A stretch of 64,000 nt of DNA. Source: Pegoplata infirma (lineage: Eukaryota > Arthropoda > Insecta > Diptera > Anthomyiidae). The notes under the pieces were generated by a model. That model was not told where the DNA came from and searched no databases. It saw nothing but the letters and a program-made list of their open reading frames with translations. The position numbers and the translations under genes are program-made. Within the stretch, counting starts at the first letter, position 1. Every line of letters starts with the position of its first letter. The stretch spans positions 72,794,894-72,858,893 of the forward strand of contig OY992537.1 of NCBI GenBank assembly GCA_963921195.1, read 5' to 3'. This document shows positions 23,831 to 34,325 of the stretch, in pieces.

Positions 23831-24558
23831 AACCCAAAATAAATTTTCCGTTCAATCAGCAGAAAAATCTGCTGAAAATACACACATTTTGAGCCATATG
23901 AGAAATATGCTGATTTTAGCAGACACGGGTTTGCTTAATATCTGCCATGAATATCTAGGTGAAATCAGCAGAGAAACCTGCTAATACATTTTCTGAAAAA
24001 AATTCTGTTTCTAGAAAATTTGATTTCCTGGAAACTTTAATAGTTTTTTTTTTAAATTTAAACTTAAAAAAAAAAAAATAAAAAAAATGTTTTTGTAAAA
24101 TTAATCTACTGATTTTTTTTAGTTTTGTCAATTACACAGCACAACACTAAATAAAATTACGCACTAAGAAAATTATGTCATTAACTGTTTGTAGGTTATT
24201 TTAAAAAGTAATCAGTAAAGTCATTTTAAAAGAAAAATCACTTATTTTAAAAAGGATTTAATTTTTTTACTGTTTCTGTAGTTTAAAAAAAAATAATTTA
24301 CTGTATTAAAAACGAATTTTCTGTTACATTTAATTTCGGCAGTAAAAATTTTCTTCTATAGTTTTACTGTTTTTCAATACAAAATAACAGAATATTCACT
24401 AGTTTTTTAATGTTTTGGTTAGTCATTAAATTAACATTTAAAATTGACTGTAATGTGTTTTTATTTTAAATGAAAAAACAGTGGAATGGTTTTTAAATAA
24501 AATTTCATTTGTTTTAAGTGAATATTCACTGGAATTTACCTACATAATTCTTTGAGTG
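23831..24558. mobile_element. CACTC-family element, decayed left end
   Basis: The right end TTTGAGTG and the left AACCCAAAATAAATTTTC (a decayed CACTCAAAATAAATT) match the ends of 41733-42303. Internal words CAGCAGAAAAATCTGCTG recur. It abuts the CGGGGTTCCGACG element at 24559; the flanking TA is lost on the right. Confidence 0.5.
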
Positions 24559-25300
24559 CGGGGTTCCGACGATTGATTCTGATAGAGGAGACAAAAAATA
24601 CGTGTGTCGGCGGTTTTCAAGATCACATCGGAATATTATTTTAAAGATGGTTAAAATCTCCCAGCTTTGGCCTGTTCTTGCAACATATCGGTATATACAA
24701 CTATGTTTTTTTTACATCTGAGGTAGATTGTGTGTTTAGCAACATTGTAGAAAATATGATGATAAATATTTTTGTGAAACATATTATCCCTCTAACTCCC
24801 TCTCATAACGGTATGTTTTGGCTCTATTCTAACAAATCGTAAAAAATGCTCCGAATATGGGTAAGGGTGGGAGTGAAATGTTCAACAAAAATGTTGGCCA
24901 TTAAATTTTTCTATATACGTCAGAACTCACCAAAGGCCAAAAAAAAGATAGCCCACATAAGGGTTAATTGTTTTTGCAATTTTTTTAATGCAAAACCTTG
25001 AATATGACTCTTTCTGGTGTTTGTGTTAATTTGTGGGCTTTGGTGTGTTCCGACGTATATAGTAAAATTTTATGGACAACATTTTTGTTTAACATTTTAT
25101 CCCCGCCTTCCCCATTTTTCAGGATTTTTTTATGAGTTGTTAGAATAGAGCCAAAAAATACCGTTATGAGAGGGAGTTAGGGGATTAATATGTTCCACAA
25201 AAATATTTGTCATAATATTTTCTACAAAATTGCTGAACATACCATCTACCTTAGATGTAAAGAAAACATAGTTTTATATACCGATATGGGGGCCCCTGTA

Positions 25301-25811
25301 CACTCAAAAAAAAAAAAAAAACTTGTAAAATTACAAAAAAAACTTGTAACTTTTTTTTCTTTGCTACCTCATATTTGACAAAAATTCCTAGTAATTTTTT
25401 CAAGCTTTTTACCAATAATTTTGTAAATTTACAAGATTTTTACCAATCAAATTGTAAATTTACAAATTTTTTGACACGATAAAATTTACAAGGAGGATTT
25501 TAATTTTTCTATATTTTTTGCTACCTCCTATTTTACGAGAATTCCTAGTAATTTTACAAGGTTTTTACCAATAATTTTGTAATTTTACAAGCTTTTTACC
25601 AATAAAATTGTAAATTTTGACTCAATTGAAATTACAAGGAATTCTCGTGAATTTACTAGATTTTTTTTGTAAAATTATCTTGGAAATTTGTAAAATTACA
25701 AAAAAAATTGTAAAATTACATTAAAATGTAAATTTCAAATATTGTCAAATATTGGTAAAATGGTATTACGAGACTTTTCCTAGTAATTTGACAAAGTTTT
25801 TTTTTTGTGTG
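25301..25811. mobile_element. CACTC-family MITE inserted in a tRNA-like module
   Basis: Starts CACTCAAAAAAAAAA, ends TTTTTTGTGTG, TA on both sides (25299-25300, 25812-25813). The interior is made of TTGTAAAATTACAAAA and CTTTTTACCAATAA words in direct and inverted order. It is nearly the same subfamily as 28155-28677. Removing it and one TA rejoins GGCCCCTGTA with GGTTAGTTGGTAGCG. Confidence 0.75.
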
Positions 25812-25813
25812 TA

Positions 25814-25885
25814 GGTTAGTTGGTAGCGTGCTAGCCTATGAAACAGGGGGTAGTGGGTTCGATTCCCACTAAAACCCTTGGCTAC
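25814..25885 (+). repeat. tRNA-like module (5' part displaced to 25291-25300)
   Basis: GTTAGTTGGTAGCGTG resembles an A-box/D-arm. GTGGG-TTCGATT-CCCAC is a perfect T-arm with a consensus B-box. The D-stem and acceptor stem do not pair, so it is a tRNA-derived repeat rather than a gene. It resembles the minus-strand module at 2667-2760. Confidence 0.5.
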
Positions 25886-26492
25886 AACGAGACAACGGTT
25901 ATTGTTACCAGTTCTAGTTTAGGTTTAAATTATTAAAAAATGATTTGTAATTAAATTAGAAATATAAATAAAAAGTGATCATTGGATCAAATTTTTATTA
26001 TTTACTTTTATTATTTATGCTGGGAAAATTTAACCATCTTTAAAATAAAATTCCGATGTGATCTTGCAAAACGCCGAAACACGTGTATCTTTTTTTGTCT
26101 CCTCTACCAAAATCAATCGTCGGAACCCCGTAATTTTTTAAAAAGTGTAAAATTGTTGTACAGTGTAGTTACTTACAAAATAAATTAATGAAAAAAATTT
26201 CAAAAAATTTGGAAAAATTAAAGATTTTTTAAATTGAAAAATTGTTTAATAAAAATAAAAAAGGAGAATTTAAATATTAATTTTTTTTAAACTATTTTTC
26301 ACTATATTTCATTAATTTATTTTTTTAGTAATTATTTTTGTGATTTTTTCTCAAAATTCTTAAAATTTTTCCAATTTTTTTTGTTTTTCAAATTTTTTAG
26401 ATTTAAAAAAATTTTCATCAATTGCACTTTTTAGGAATTATTTCACCCATTGTATTTAAAAAAAAAAGTGCAGCATAATAAAAAAAAAACAA

Positions 26493-27112
26493 GTAAAAAA
26501 GTTAAATTCGGCCTTGCCGAATGTAGTAATACCCTCCACAATTTCAAAAAGATTATTGCAAACAACTTTATTTAAAAGGAAATTATTTAAAAAAAAAAAA
26601 AAATTCCGCGAAAAAAAATTTTGTTAAAAAAAAATCCGCGATTTTTTTCTTTTTTTGTCAAAAAATATTTTCGTACTTGTTTAAATACCATTTGTTGTTC
26701 AATTATGTTCACATATGTCAACCAGAAGCCGAATTAAAGCATTTTGTAGTTTTAGGTTATGTTGAATGTACTGAAATTTTTGAGGTGTGCTTACATTTGC
26801 GTTCATAACTTTTGAACCGCTGAACCGATATCGCTCAAATGCAATACCAAACTTCTCGGGAGAACTTCCAATATATATGTTAAGTTTCAGTCATCTCTGT
26901 GCAATATTTTGTCCGCGAGAGCATTTTCAACAGACAGACAGACGGACAGACGGACAGACGGACAGACGGACAGACGGACATCGCTAGAATGTCTTAAAAT
27001 CGATCGGGCATCATGAATATATATACTTTATGGGGTGCCAGACCGATATTTCGATGAGTTACAAACGGAATGACAAACTTATATATACCCTCTATCACTA
27101 AGTGGAGGGTAT
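26493..27112 (-). mobile_element. DINE-1/INE-1-like non-autonomous Helitron
   Basis: Read on the minus strand it begins ATACCCTCCACTTAGTG. It continues with a CGGTCTGGCACCCCATAAAG segment, then the microsatellite core (GTCC/GTCTG)n (26931-26982), and ends with GTGGAGGGTATTACTAC and the hairpin TTCGGCAAGGCCGAA. Inverted subterminal repeats, a GTCY core and a 3' hairpin are the DINE-1/helentron layout. The opposite palindrome arm (about 35232-35265) is the empty site. The 66-codon frame at 26787 is not a gene. Confidence 0.7.
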
Positions 27113-27727
27113 AAAAAAACAAAAAAAATTTTTGTAGTCCCCACTTCGTGATTCTATACAGAACTCGATGATCCTTAGTTTGACTATAATTTACACTTGA
27201 TTGGATGGATATCTTAAATTCGTTGTTGAACAGTGTAATTCAAATTGATAAAAACACGAATGTGTTGTTTTAATTAGAGCAGAAAGCACATAGATTGTTA
27301 AATAACTGTGGTTAAGGGCAAATGAACCTAATTTAATTTCAGAGAAGGGCTAAGCCGTGAGATATATGGCAAATGTTAAAAAGATCTAGTCATCCAGTCC
27401 AGTTAGATTAATTGAGATTAAAAAAAACAACACAAGCATAGTGTAGGTTACATTAAATTTTAATATTTTACCTGCTGTCACGTGGCTGCAAAAGTACTTG
27501 CGTATTTAGCTCCTGTCACATTGTTCTTTTAACGTATGCAATTTCTTTTCGTAAGATATGACATGTGAAAAGATTTTATAATAACGGCAAAAACAAATCT
27601 ATCACAGCAATTTCTAAAAATAATAAATTTTTAGATTTGTTACAACTAAATTTATTTATAAATTATTTCTGGAAAAATTGTACAAATTAAAATCTGATAA
27701 AAAAAGTACATAAATAACAACATAGGC

Positions 27728-27784
27728 AGAGCGGAATTATCTAAAACTTTCAGTATTTGTCATTGTTACCATCATCAGCGCTCT
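27728..27784 (-). ncRNA. Hammerhead-ribozyme-like motif, left palindrome arm
   Basis: On the minus strand: stem I AGAGCG/CGCTCT (six pairs), core CTGATGA, one unpaired T, stem II GGTA/TACT around an 11-base loop, then GAA. Helix III is AGTT/AATT with loop TTAGAT, and C sits at the cleavage position before CGCTCT. It differs from its mirror copy at 34554-34610 by one base, which changes an A-U pair of stem II into G-U. All conserved hammerhead core positions are present. Self-cleavage is inference. Confidence 0.55.
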
Positions 27785-28154
27785 TTGTTTATGCACACTT
27801 GCGAATGTTAGAACCTAGAACAAATTCTTCTTTTTACTGTGAAAAACAGATTACACTGTAAGTTTAATTTTATCTTTTGAAAGGACACACCAAAACGCCG
27901 AAACACGTAAACTTAGTTTTGAGTCGTAGAATCTAATGACATTCATCGTTTTGCCAGATCAGGTCAAAATCAAGAGATATTTCGCTTTAAAGTTATGTGA
28001 TTTTAAAGCGAGTTTTTATTATATTTTCCTAGTAAAATCCTTTAAAAACTCTTTTAAAATTACCCAGGCAGAAACTGCAAACCGTTCCACAGAACCCCGT
28101 ACGTCGGAATCCCGTAATTTTGGAAAAAGTTTGAAATTGTTGTACATTGTTTTA

Positions 28155-28677
28155 CACTAAAAAAAAAAACATGTAAAATAACAAGAAACACTTATAACTT
28201 TTTTTTTGCTACCTCCTATTTGACAAAAATTCCTTGTAATTTTACAAGCTTTTTACCAAATTTTTTTTAATTTTACAAGATTTTTACCAATAAAATTGTA
28301 AATTTACATTTTTTTTGACGCGATAATACTTACAAGGAGGTTTCGTAACTTTAAAAAATTTTTTGCTACCACCTATTTTACGAGAATTCCTAGTAAACTT
28401 GTAAAATTTTATGTAATTTTACAAGTTTTTTACCAATAAAATTGTAAATTTACAACTTTTTTGGCACAATAAAACTTACAAGGAATTCTCGTAAATTTAT
28501 TTGAATTTTTTTTGTAAAAAATTTGTAAAGTTACAAAAAAAATTGTAAAATTACAAAAAAAAAATGTAAATTTCGATAAAAATTTGCTTGTTAAAAAACA
28601 TGGAAAACTGTCAAATATTGGTAAAGTTGGATTACGAAACTTTTTCCAGTAATTTGACAAAGTTTTATTTTTGTGTG
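28155..28677. mobile_element. CACTC-family MITE, TTGTAAAATTAC subfamily
   Basis: Left CACTAAAAAAAAAA, right TTATTTTTGTGTG, with TA at 28153-28154 and 28678-28679. The interior parallels 25301-25811 (CTTTTTACCAATAAAATTG; GGAATTCTCGTAAATTTA). The minus frame at 28430 is incidental. Confidence 0.75.
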
Positions 28678-28712
28678 TAGTCTGAACATTTTAATTGTAT
28701 AAAAAAAATTAA

Positions 28713-29124
28713 CACTTAAAAAAAACTTAAGAAAGTTTTCTTGAAAAATGATGACAGTAAACTATTTCTGTAAAATTAAAAAATAATCTCTTAAAAATAT
28801 GTTTAAAAATATTGTTTTGAATGCATAAAAAACAAAAAAAAATAGCACTTTAAAAAAAGACTTAAAGGATTTTTTTGAAAAAAGAATGACAGCAAACTAT
28901 TTCTGTATAATTAAAAAAAAATCTGCTAAAAATATGTTCAAAAATATTTGAAATTCAGCGAACAGAATAAGTAAAAACGAAGTAAAATTTCTGTTATTTT
29001 GTAAAACTGAACGACAGAGATTGCAGTAAAAATATACATTTTAGCAGAAAATTCTGCTGAAAGTTTGCTAAATCAAATTGAAAGTAGTTTTACAGATTTT
29101 TTGACAGAGTTTTTCTTTTGAGTG
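28713..29124. mobile_element. CACTC-family MITE with internal duplication
   Basis: Right end CTTTTGAGTG followed by TA. Right subterminal part (CAGCAGAATTTTCTGC-like words, GACAGAGTTTTTC) is the reverse complement of the left part of 40820-41094 and 41733-42303. A ~110-bp left segment (CACTTAAAAAAAACTTAA ... ATATGTTTAAAAATATT) is repeated at about 28850-28950. Confidence 0.65.
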
Positions 29125-29680
29125 TATGAGAAATACTATCAGCATTACTTTTCAACCAAAAGGTAAAAAATGTGGTTGCCACCGATGACATCGCCATGTA
29201 AAAGTATTGAAATTGGAAGGTAACCACTAGAGTGGCTCGTTTTTGGGCTTTTCTCTCTGATCAAATTCTAATACCCGCCAAAAGTGTCGGTCGCCTAAGG
29301 GTAACTCACATGCAAAATGTCACTCCGATCGGAGTTTATCTTCTGTCTCCACTTTGAGCCTCAAAATTGGGGTTTTCGCCAAAAAAAGACTTTAAAAAAA
29401 AAAAAATAAAAAAAATTTAAGTTTTTGTTATTAAAATAATTAAAAAATTATTTTTGTATAATATTTGATCGTAAATACTTAAATATGAAATTTAAAGATT
29501 TTACGGTATCATTAACCCGTTCAAACTTGATACCAAAAAAATGGCATGATTTTGGGGGCGTTCTCAAAACACCTTTTTTGAAAACTTGAAAATTTTATTA
29601 AAATTTTTTTTTAAAATATACCATTTTTTCTTAATGATTTCATTAAGAACACCTTGGAGAAGAAAAATGTGAAATATGGC

Positions 29681-30572
29681 TAGGCTGACCATTCGTACTG
29701 ATTTGATCAGTACATGTACTGATTTTTAATCATGTGTACTGATCAGAAAACGTTGTACTGATTTGTACTGATTTTTTGAAATATGTACTGATTGTACTGA
29801 TTTTTGAACATTTCAACATAAAAAATTATTGTACTTAAAAATTCTATACAAAAACTTGGAAATCCAAGTTGTCAGAGTAGTTTTTTAAAACTTATAAGTT
29901 TGACAATGAGGTACTTTATAATGAGTTAATTCTAAGGAACTTGGAGTTCGCGAACCAAGAGGATCCTTAACGGAAAAATGTTTCTGAGCATTAGGTTATT
30001 TTGATCTTCAATTATTTATATAAAAAGGCGTTCAGAATCTTTGAGGTTTTCTACAACGAAAAGTTTAAGGGATGATTGATATTCTATATTTTTTTGAAAT
30101 ATAATGTAAATGCATGAATGCAAATGATTCTGATATTTTCGATGAGGTAATGTCATCAGAATTTATTGAAAAAAGCGCTCGGAACATCAGGGCTATTTAA
30201 AGAAACATGCATATTTTATGGGAAGTTTTCAAAAAGGAAAAGTTATCAAAACTTAAGGGAAAACGCACTCAGAATTGAGGGTCTTTATTTTTCTCAAAAC
30301 ATCTGGGTTTTTGTTATATTTTCTGAACTGAAACAATCAAATTATTCAAATTAAGTTGTTTGAAGTCACATTAATTTTCTGTAAAATAACGACAACAGTT
30401 TATGACAGTTGTTTTTACAGAAATACTAATTGAACCCAAGTTAGTTTAACCGAAATTTGTTGAGTGTTGAAAACATCATCAGTGCTTTCCCATAGAAACT
30501 TTTCAGAGAGTTATTTCTAGAAAAAGAACTTGTGCGTACTGATTTTGAGTTCAGAAAAAAATGGTCACCCTA
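29681..30572. mobile_element. hAT-like MITE with TGTACTGATTTT repeats
   Basis: Termini TAGGCTGACCATTCG and AAAATGGTCACCCTA (inverted, one mismatch in the first ten). AATATGGC is duplicated exactly (29673-29680, 30573-30580). TGTACTGATTT words are packed within about 130 bp of the left end. The right arm of the host palindrome (about 31385-31410) preserves the empty site. Confidence 0.85.
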
Positions 30573-30795
30573 AATATGGCGGTTATCCGTCGAGACACTT
30601 TTCGGGAATCGCGGGGGGAAGTTAGCGGATTTCAAGGAAATGTTGGTTTTATCAATAATTTGGATTAATAAAATCTTATAAATTTCATTTTTGTGCAAAT
30701 GAACGGTTTTTTTGGTGTCGTGGCATTCTATTAGATAACTTTAAGTCTGTCATGAAATCTTACAGATCTAGGACGTCTTAAACTCACATTGGCTG

Positions 30796-31182
30796 GGGGT
30801 CAAAAATGACCCCCCGAAAAATTTGAAGTTTAGAGCTTAAATTTTGTGCTATAAACAAGTATAAAACGGCTTTTATGTTTTTTTCCCCAACTATTATTTC
30901 GTATTAATATATTATCTTTAAAAAAACCGTTAACCTTTCTTGGTAGGGGGTCAAAAATGACCCATTCAATAAAAAGTATATATTTTTTCATATAAAATTA
31001 ATTTGTGGCAATCTATTAGATAACTTTAAATCAGCTTCTAAATCTCACATATTTAAGATATCTTTAACCCACATTGGCCAGGGGTCAAAAATGACCCTGG
31101 GAAAAACTTTTAGGCATAGTGCTTGAATTTTTTGATATCAACAAAATATATATTTTTTATTGAATGGGTCATTTTTGACCCC
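30796..31182. repeat. Cluster of GGGGTCA-AAAA-TGACCCC palindromes
   Basis: Near-identical short palindromes lie at about 30796-30813, 30947-30963, 31081-31096 and 31166-31182, with a decayed one at about 31317. They straddle the centre of the 29228-32759 foldback. They look like inverted nuclear-receptor-type half sites, but may equally be transposase-binding or structural motifs. Confidence 0.6.
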
Positions 31183-31601
31183 ATACCAAGAAGGGTTAAC
31201 GATTTTTTTAAAGATAATATAATAATACGAAATAATAGTTGGGGTAAAAAACACAAAAGCCGTTTTATACTTGTTTATAGCACAAAATTTAAGCTCTAAA
31301 CTTCAAATTTTTCGCGGGGGTCATTTTTGATAAAACCAACATTTCCTTAAAATCCGCTAACTTCCCCCCGCGATTCCCGAAAAGTGGCTCGACGGATATC
31401 CGCCATATTTCACATTTTTCTTCTCCAAGGTGTTCTTAATGAATTCAGAAAGAAAAAATGGTATATTTAAGATTTTTTTTTAATAAAATTTTCAAATTTT
31501 GAAAAAATGTGCTTTGAGAACGCCCCCAAAATCATGCCATTTTTTTGGTATCAAGTTTGAACGGGTTAATGATACCGTAAAATCTTTAAATTTCATATTT
31601 A

Positions 31602-32516
31602 GGTAAAGAATGGCCCGCTTATAATCTGGACGACTTATGTACCTTATAAGTTTTGAATGGAAAGTCACATTTTTATAATTTATTTATCAAATTAAAGGAA
31701 ATTTCTCCACCTTTTTATTGGTACCGGTTTCAAGTTTGTAGGTTAAATATTTTTTCGTACATACGCCATTAAGCAAATTTAAGATTAAGAAATTTTGCAC
31801 ACTTTCACGTTTTTTGAGAAATACAGCTGCTCAGAAATTGCTTAAACTTTTAAAATTCTAAAACTTACAGTGCTTAGTTTTTGAATCCTTACGGGGCTAT
31901 AGCAAGCATGAATTTAAAACCATAAACGCGTAAAAAAATATCGTTTTAGCCCAAGTTTGAAAAAAAAACATATCAAGTTGAAAAAACATACCTCCCTCGA
32001 ATGAATCCTGTAGGATTAAAGTTCCACGGAGCGATAAATGACTAAACCCGCAAGAGAAAATCGAAGTTCGATGCCAAAATATGATTTCGCTTTTTAAACA
32101 CCAATGTTTAAACGAAGTTTAAAAGTTGCCACATGAAACCTGCGTCAAATTTAATGTTAGAAATCACATGGAGTAAAAAATGAGTTTTGCCCACAATTTT
32201 AACCAATCGAAAAAAATTTGCCACATGTAAAAAAATAAATTGAAGGAGAGTATAAAGAAGCAAAAAATGTATAATACTGGTTAATTTAATGTTAAGTTTG
32301 ATGCAGAGGTAGCACCGAAGGATGTGCAAAATTTCTTCATCTTTTTTTCGGTTAATGACGTCTGTACTAAAGAATATTTAACCTACAAACTTGAAACCTG
32401 TACAAAAAAAAGTGGAAAAATTTCCTTTAATTTGATACATAAATTATAAAAATGTGACTTTTTATTCAAAAGTTATAAGGCACATAATTCGTCCAGATTA
32501 TAACCGGGCCATTCTT
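31602..32516. mobile_element. Palindromic element with AAGAATGGCCCG ends
   Basis: GGTAAAGAATGGCCCGCTTATA at the left pairs with TATAACCGGGCCATTCTT at the right. The arms continue through TTATCAAATTAAAGGAAATT and GTTTGTAGGTTAAATATT. TATTTA flanks both sides (31596-31601, 32517-32522). It is absent from the left arm of the host foldback, confirming insertion. Exact ends are uncertain by a few bases. Confidence 0.65.
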
Positions 32517-33013
32517 TATTTACGATCAAATATTATACAAAAATAATTTTTTAATTATTTTAATAAAAAAACTTACATTTTTTTTTATTTTTTTTAAGTC
32601 CTTTTTAGCGAAAACCCCAATTTTGAGGCTTAAAGTGGAGACAGAAGATAAACTCTGATCGGAGTGATATTTTGCATGTGAGTTACCCTTAGGGGACCGA
32701 CACTTTTGGCGGGTATTAGAATTTGATCAGAGAGAAAAGCCCAAAAACGAGCCAGCCTAGTAACCACCCATTCATACACTCTAAAAAACCCATGTAAACT
32801 TACTATTATAAATTGGGTAAATTGTTGTTGAATAGCACGCATTATGTGTTAATATAAACACTAAATGCGTATAATAAATTCAAACCAATTAAACACAGCA
32901 AATTAAAAATATTATCCGTTAATTCAAATATTTTACACACAAATGTGTAAATAGAATTCTCAAACAACTACAAAAAGAAAATAAACATAATACAATTTAT
33001 ATCTTCAATAAAT

Positions 33014-33110
33014 TCAACAAGTACTACAGCCTAGCGGAAGTGTGCCAGACTTCCGTGCAGTGGGTCCTGGGTTCGTCTCCGCTGGCCATCAACTTTTTTT
33101 TTTTTAAATT
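33014..33110 (+). repeat. tRNA-like module followed by T-run
   Basis: CAGCCTAGCGGAAGTGTGCC, then GGTCCTGGGTTCGTCTCCGC resembling A- and B-box regions, ending GCTGGCC and a run of T residues that could act as a Pol III stop. It does not fold into a full cloverleaf. Confidence 0.4.
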
Positions 33111-33247
33111 TTTTTAATTATTACTTTTTTTAAATTGTATTAAAATTATTATAGATTAATAATTAAAAAGTTATTTAAAAAAACATATAGACTTCGTATA
33201 CATATTTTATTTTTCTTTAGCTTTTATTATAATTATTTTGGTTGCAT

Positions 33248-33407
33248 ACACACATGTTAAATAACTAAAACGCCAGATAAAAATATAAGCTTCTGTAGGT
33301 CAGTGGTTAAGTAGTAAGGTTTCAAATCGGAAGGTGGCGAGTTCGATGCTGGCTGCCGCCGTATGTTTTTTTTTTTTTTGTTTTCTTGTTTTTTTTTATT
33401 CACCTCT
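33248..33407 (+). repeat. SINE-like tRNA-derived repeat, copy 1
   Basis: Starts ACACATGTTAAATAACTAAA and contains GTAGGTCAGTGGTTAAG, AAATCGGAAGGTGGCGAG and TTCGATGCTGGCTG, then GTATG and a long T-run, ending near TTCACCTCT. The whole ~155-bp block recurs at 42028-42184 in a different CACTC-family element, so it behaves as a unit. The T-run would terminate Pol III. Confidence 0.6.
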
Positions 33408-33530
33408 GTTTTATTTAAATTGACCACACATATTCAAAATACACATTCAGAGTAAAATTACCCAATTTATAGTAGGAGTCCAGTTTCCTACTATAAATTG
33501 GGTAAATTTCAACAAATTTTGATTAGAGTG

Positions 33531-34325
33531 TATTTTTAATTTTTCTGTGTAACTTTAGCTATCAATTTACAAGATAAAAAAAAGTTAAATTTACATTTCT
33601 GATTTCCTCATCAAGTATTTTCTGCATTGCATATCCTTTGGAATACCTTCCCCATTGTTTGTAAGTAGTACAATCTGCTGGGATGTTTAAATTAATTGTT
33701 AAATTATTACTCGTAAAGCTGACAATTTAATACATCTGTTGTAAAGTTTGTATTTTTTCCATTTTGCAATTTACAACCTGTAATCATATAACAGTGAATT
33801 AAAGTTTGTTTATTTGTTGTTTTTTTTTTTCTTTTTACTTAAATTAATCAGTGTTTTTTACAATATTGACAATGATTAAAATGTATTAATTTATTACAAA
33901 AATTTTCAATAATAAAAAAAAAAATTACTCAATTTAAAACTTTTGAAATTCCTAATAAACAACTTCAATGTTGTTGTTACTATAGTACTAGCCAAGTGCG
34001 GATTATTAATTAGTTACGATAAATGTTTTTTTAAAATATTGTAATATTTTTTTTTTAATTTGTATTTGTTACCGATGAGATTTATTAATTTTATAATGGT
34101 ATTAAAAACATTTTAATACAACGGCATTTATCAAATTGATTAAAATCTTGTAATTGTTTAAACCCGGATAACATCTCGATCAATCATATGGTGATTGATG
34201 GCAGACACGCCCCAATTGCATTATCACATTATTTTTACTACTATTTTTGAGTAAGACAACCGAAATTTTTTATTGCTTCATTTAAATGTCTGTTGTGTCA
34301 ACCGAATTTAGTTGAGGCTACTCGC
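33531..34325. other. Centre of the giant palindrome, no gene seen
   Basis: AT-rich sequence lying between the CACTCTAA element and the right arm. I see no inverted partner, repeat family or coding frame. Confidence 0.5.

Larger units (their letters stand above)
24559..26132. mobile_element. Foldback element with CGGGGTTCCGACG ends (family X), interrupted
   Basis: Left CGGGGTTCCGACGATTG pairs with right CAATCGTCGGAACCCCG. Inside each arm lie CACATCGGAATTTTATTTTA-like and CTCCCTCTCATAACGG-like blocks in mirror order. The right arm is split at 25291-25985 by a tRNA-like module that itself contains the CACTC element 25301-25811. The motif GCCGAAACACGTGTA occurs near 26072. Relatives face it at 35607-38680. 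Confidence 0.6.
25140..28015. repeat. Left arm of a giant nested palindrome
   Basis: Successive blocks reappear reverse-complemented at 34326-35890: 27138-27178 against 35190-35232, 27470-27620 against 34730-34890, 27890-28010 against 34330-34440, and 26133-26490 against 35262-35606. The left arm is longer because a DINE-like element (26493-27112) and the tRNA-like/CACTC pair lie only here. The arms exceed 1.3 kb of shared sequence. Confidence 0.7.
29228..32759. mobile_element. hAT-like foldback element (3.5 kb), interrupted twice
   Basis: Termini TAGAGTGGCTCGTTTTTGGG and CCCAAAAACGAGCCAGCCTA; GTAACCAC duplicated exactly (29220-29227, 32760-32767). The arms are near-identical inverted copies with their centre near 31050. 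The left arm is split by a hAT-like MITE (29681-30572) and the right arm by another palindromic element (31602-32516). The right terminus TAGGCTGGCTCG nearly equals that of 16385-18514, so the two are one family. All frames inside (30166, 32108, 32630) are incidental. Confidence 0.85.
32777..33530. mobile_element. CACTCTAA-ended TA-target element carrying tRNA-like modules
   Basis: Ends CACTCTAAAAAACCC and GATTAGAGTG with TA at 32775-32776 and 33531-33532. CTATAAATTGGGTAAA and its inverse recur near both ends. Two tRNA-like modules, each followed by a T-run, lie inside (33014-33110 and 33248-33407). No protein frame. Confidence 0.7.

Noticed and set aside
25814..25885. Functional tRNA gene
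   Set aside because: The T-arm is perfect but the acceptor stem and D-stem do not pair, and the sequence is shared with another repeat.
30461..30490. CTGATGA on the minus strand as a fourth hammerhead
   Set aside because: No GAAA at suitable spacing and no closing stems.
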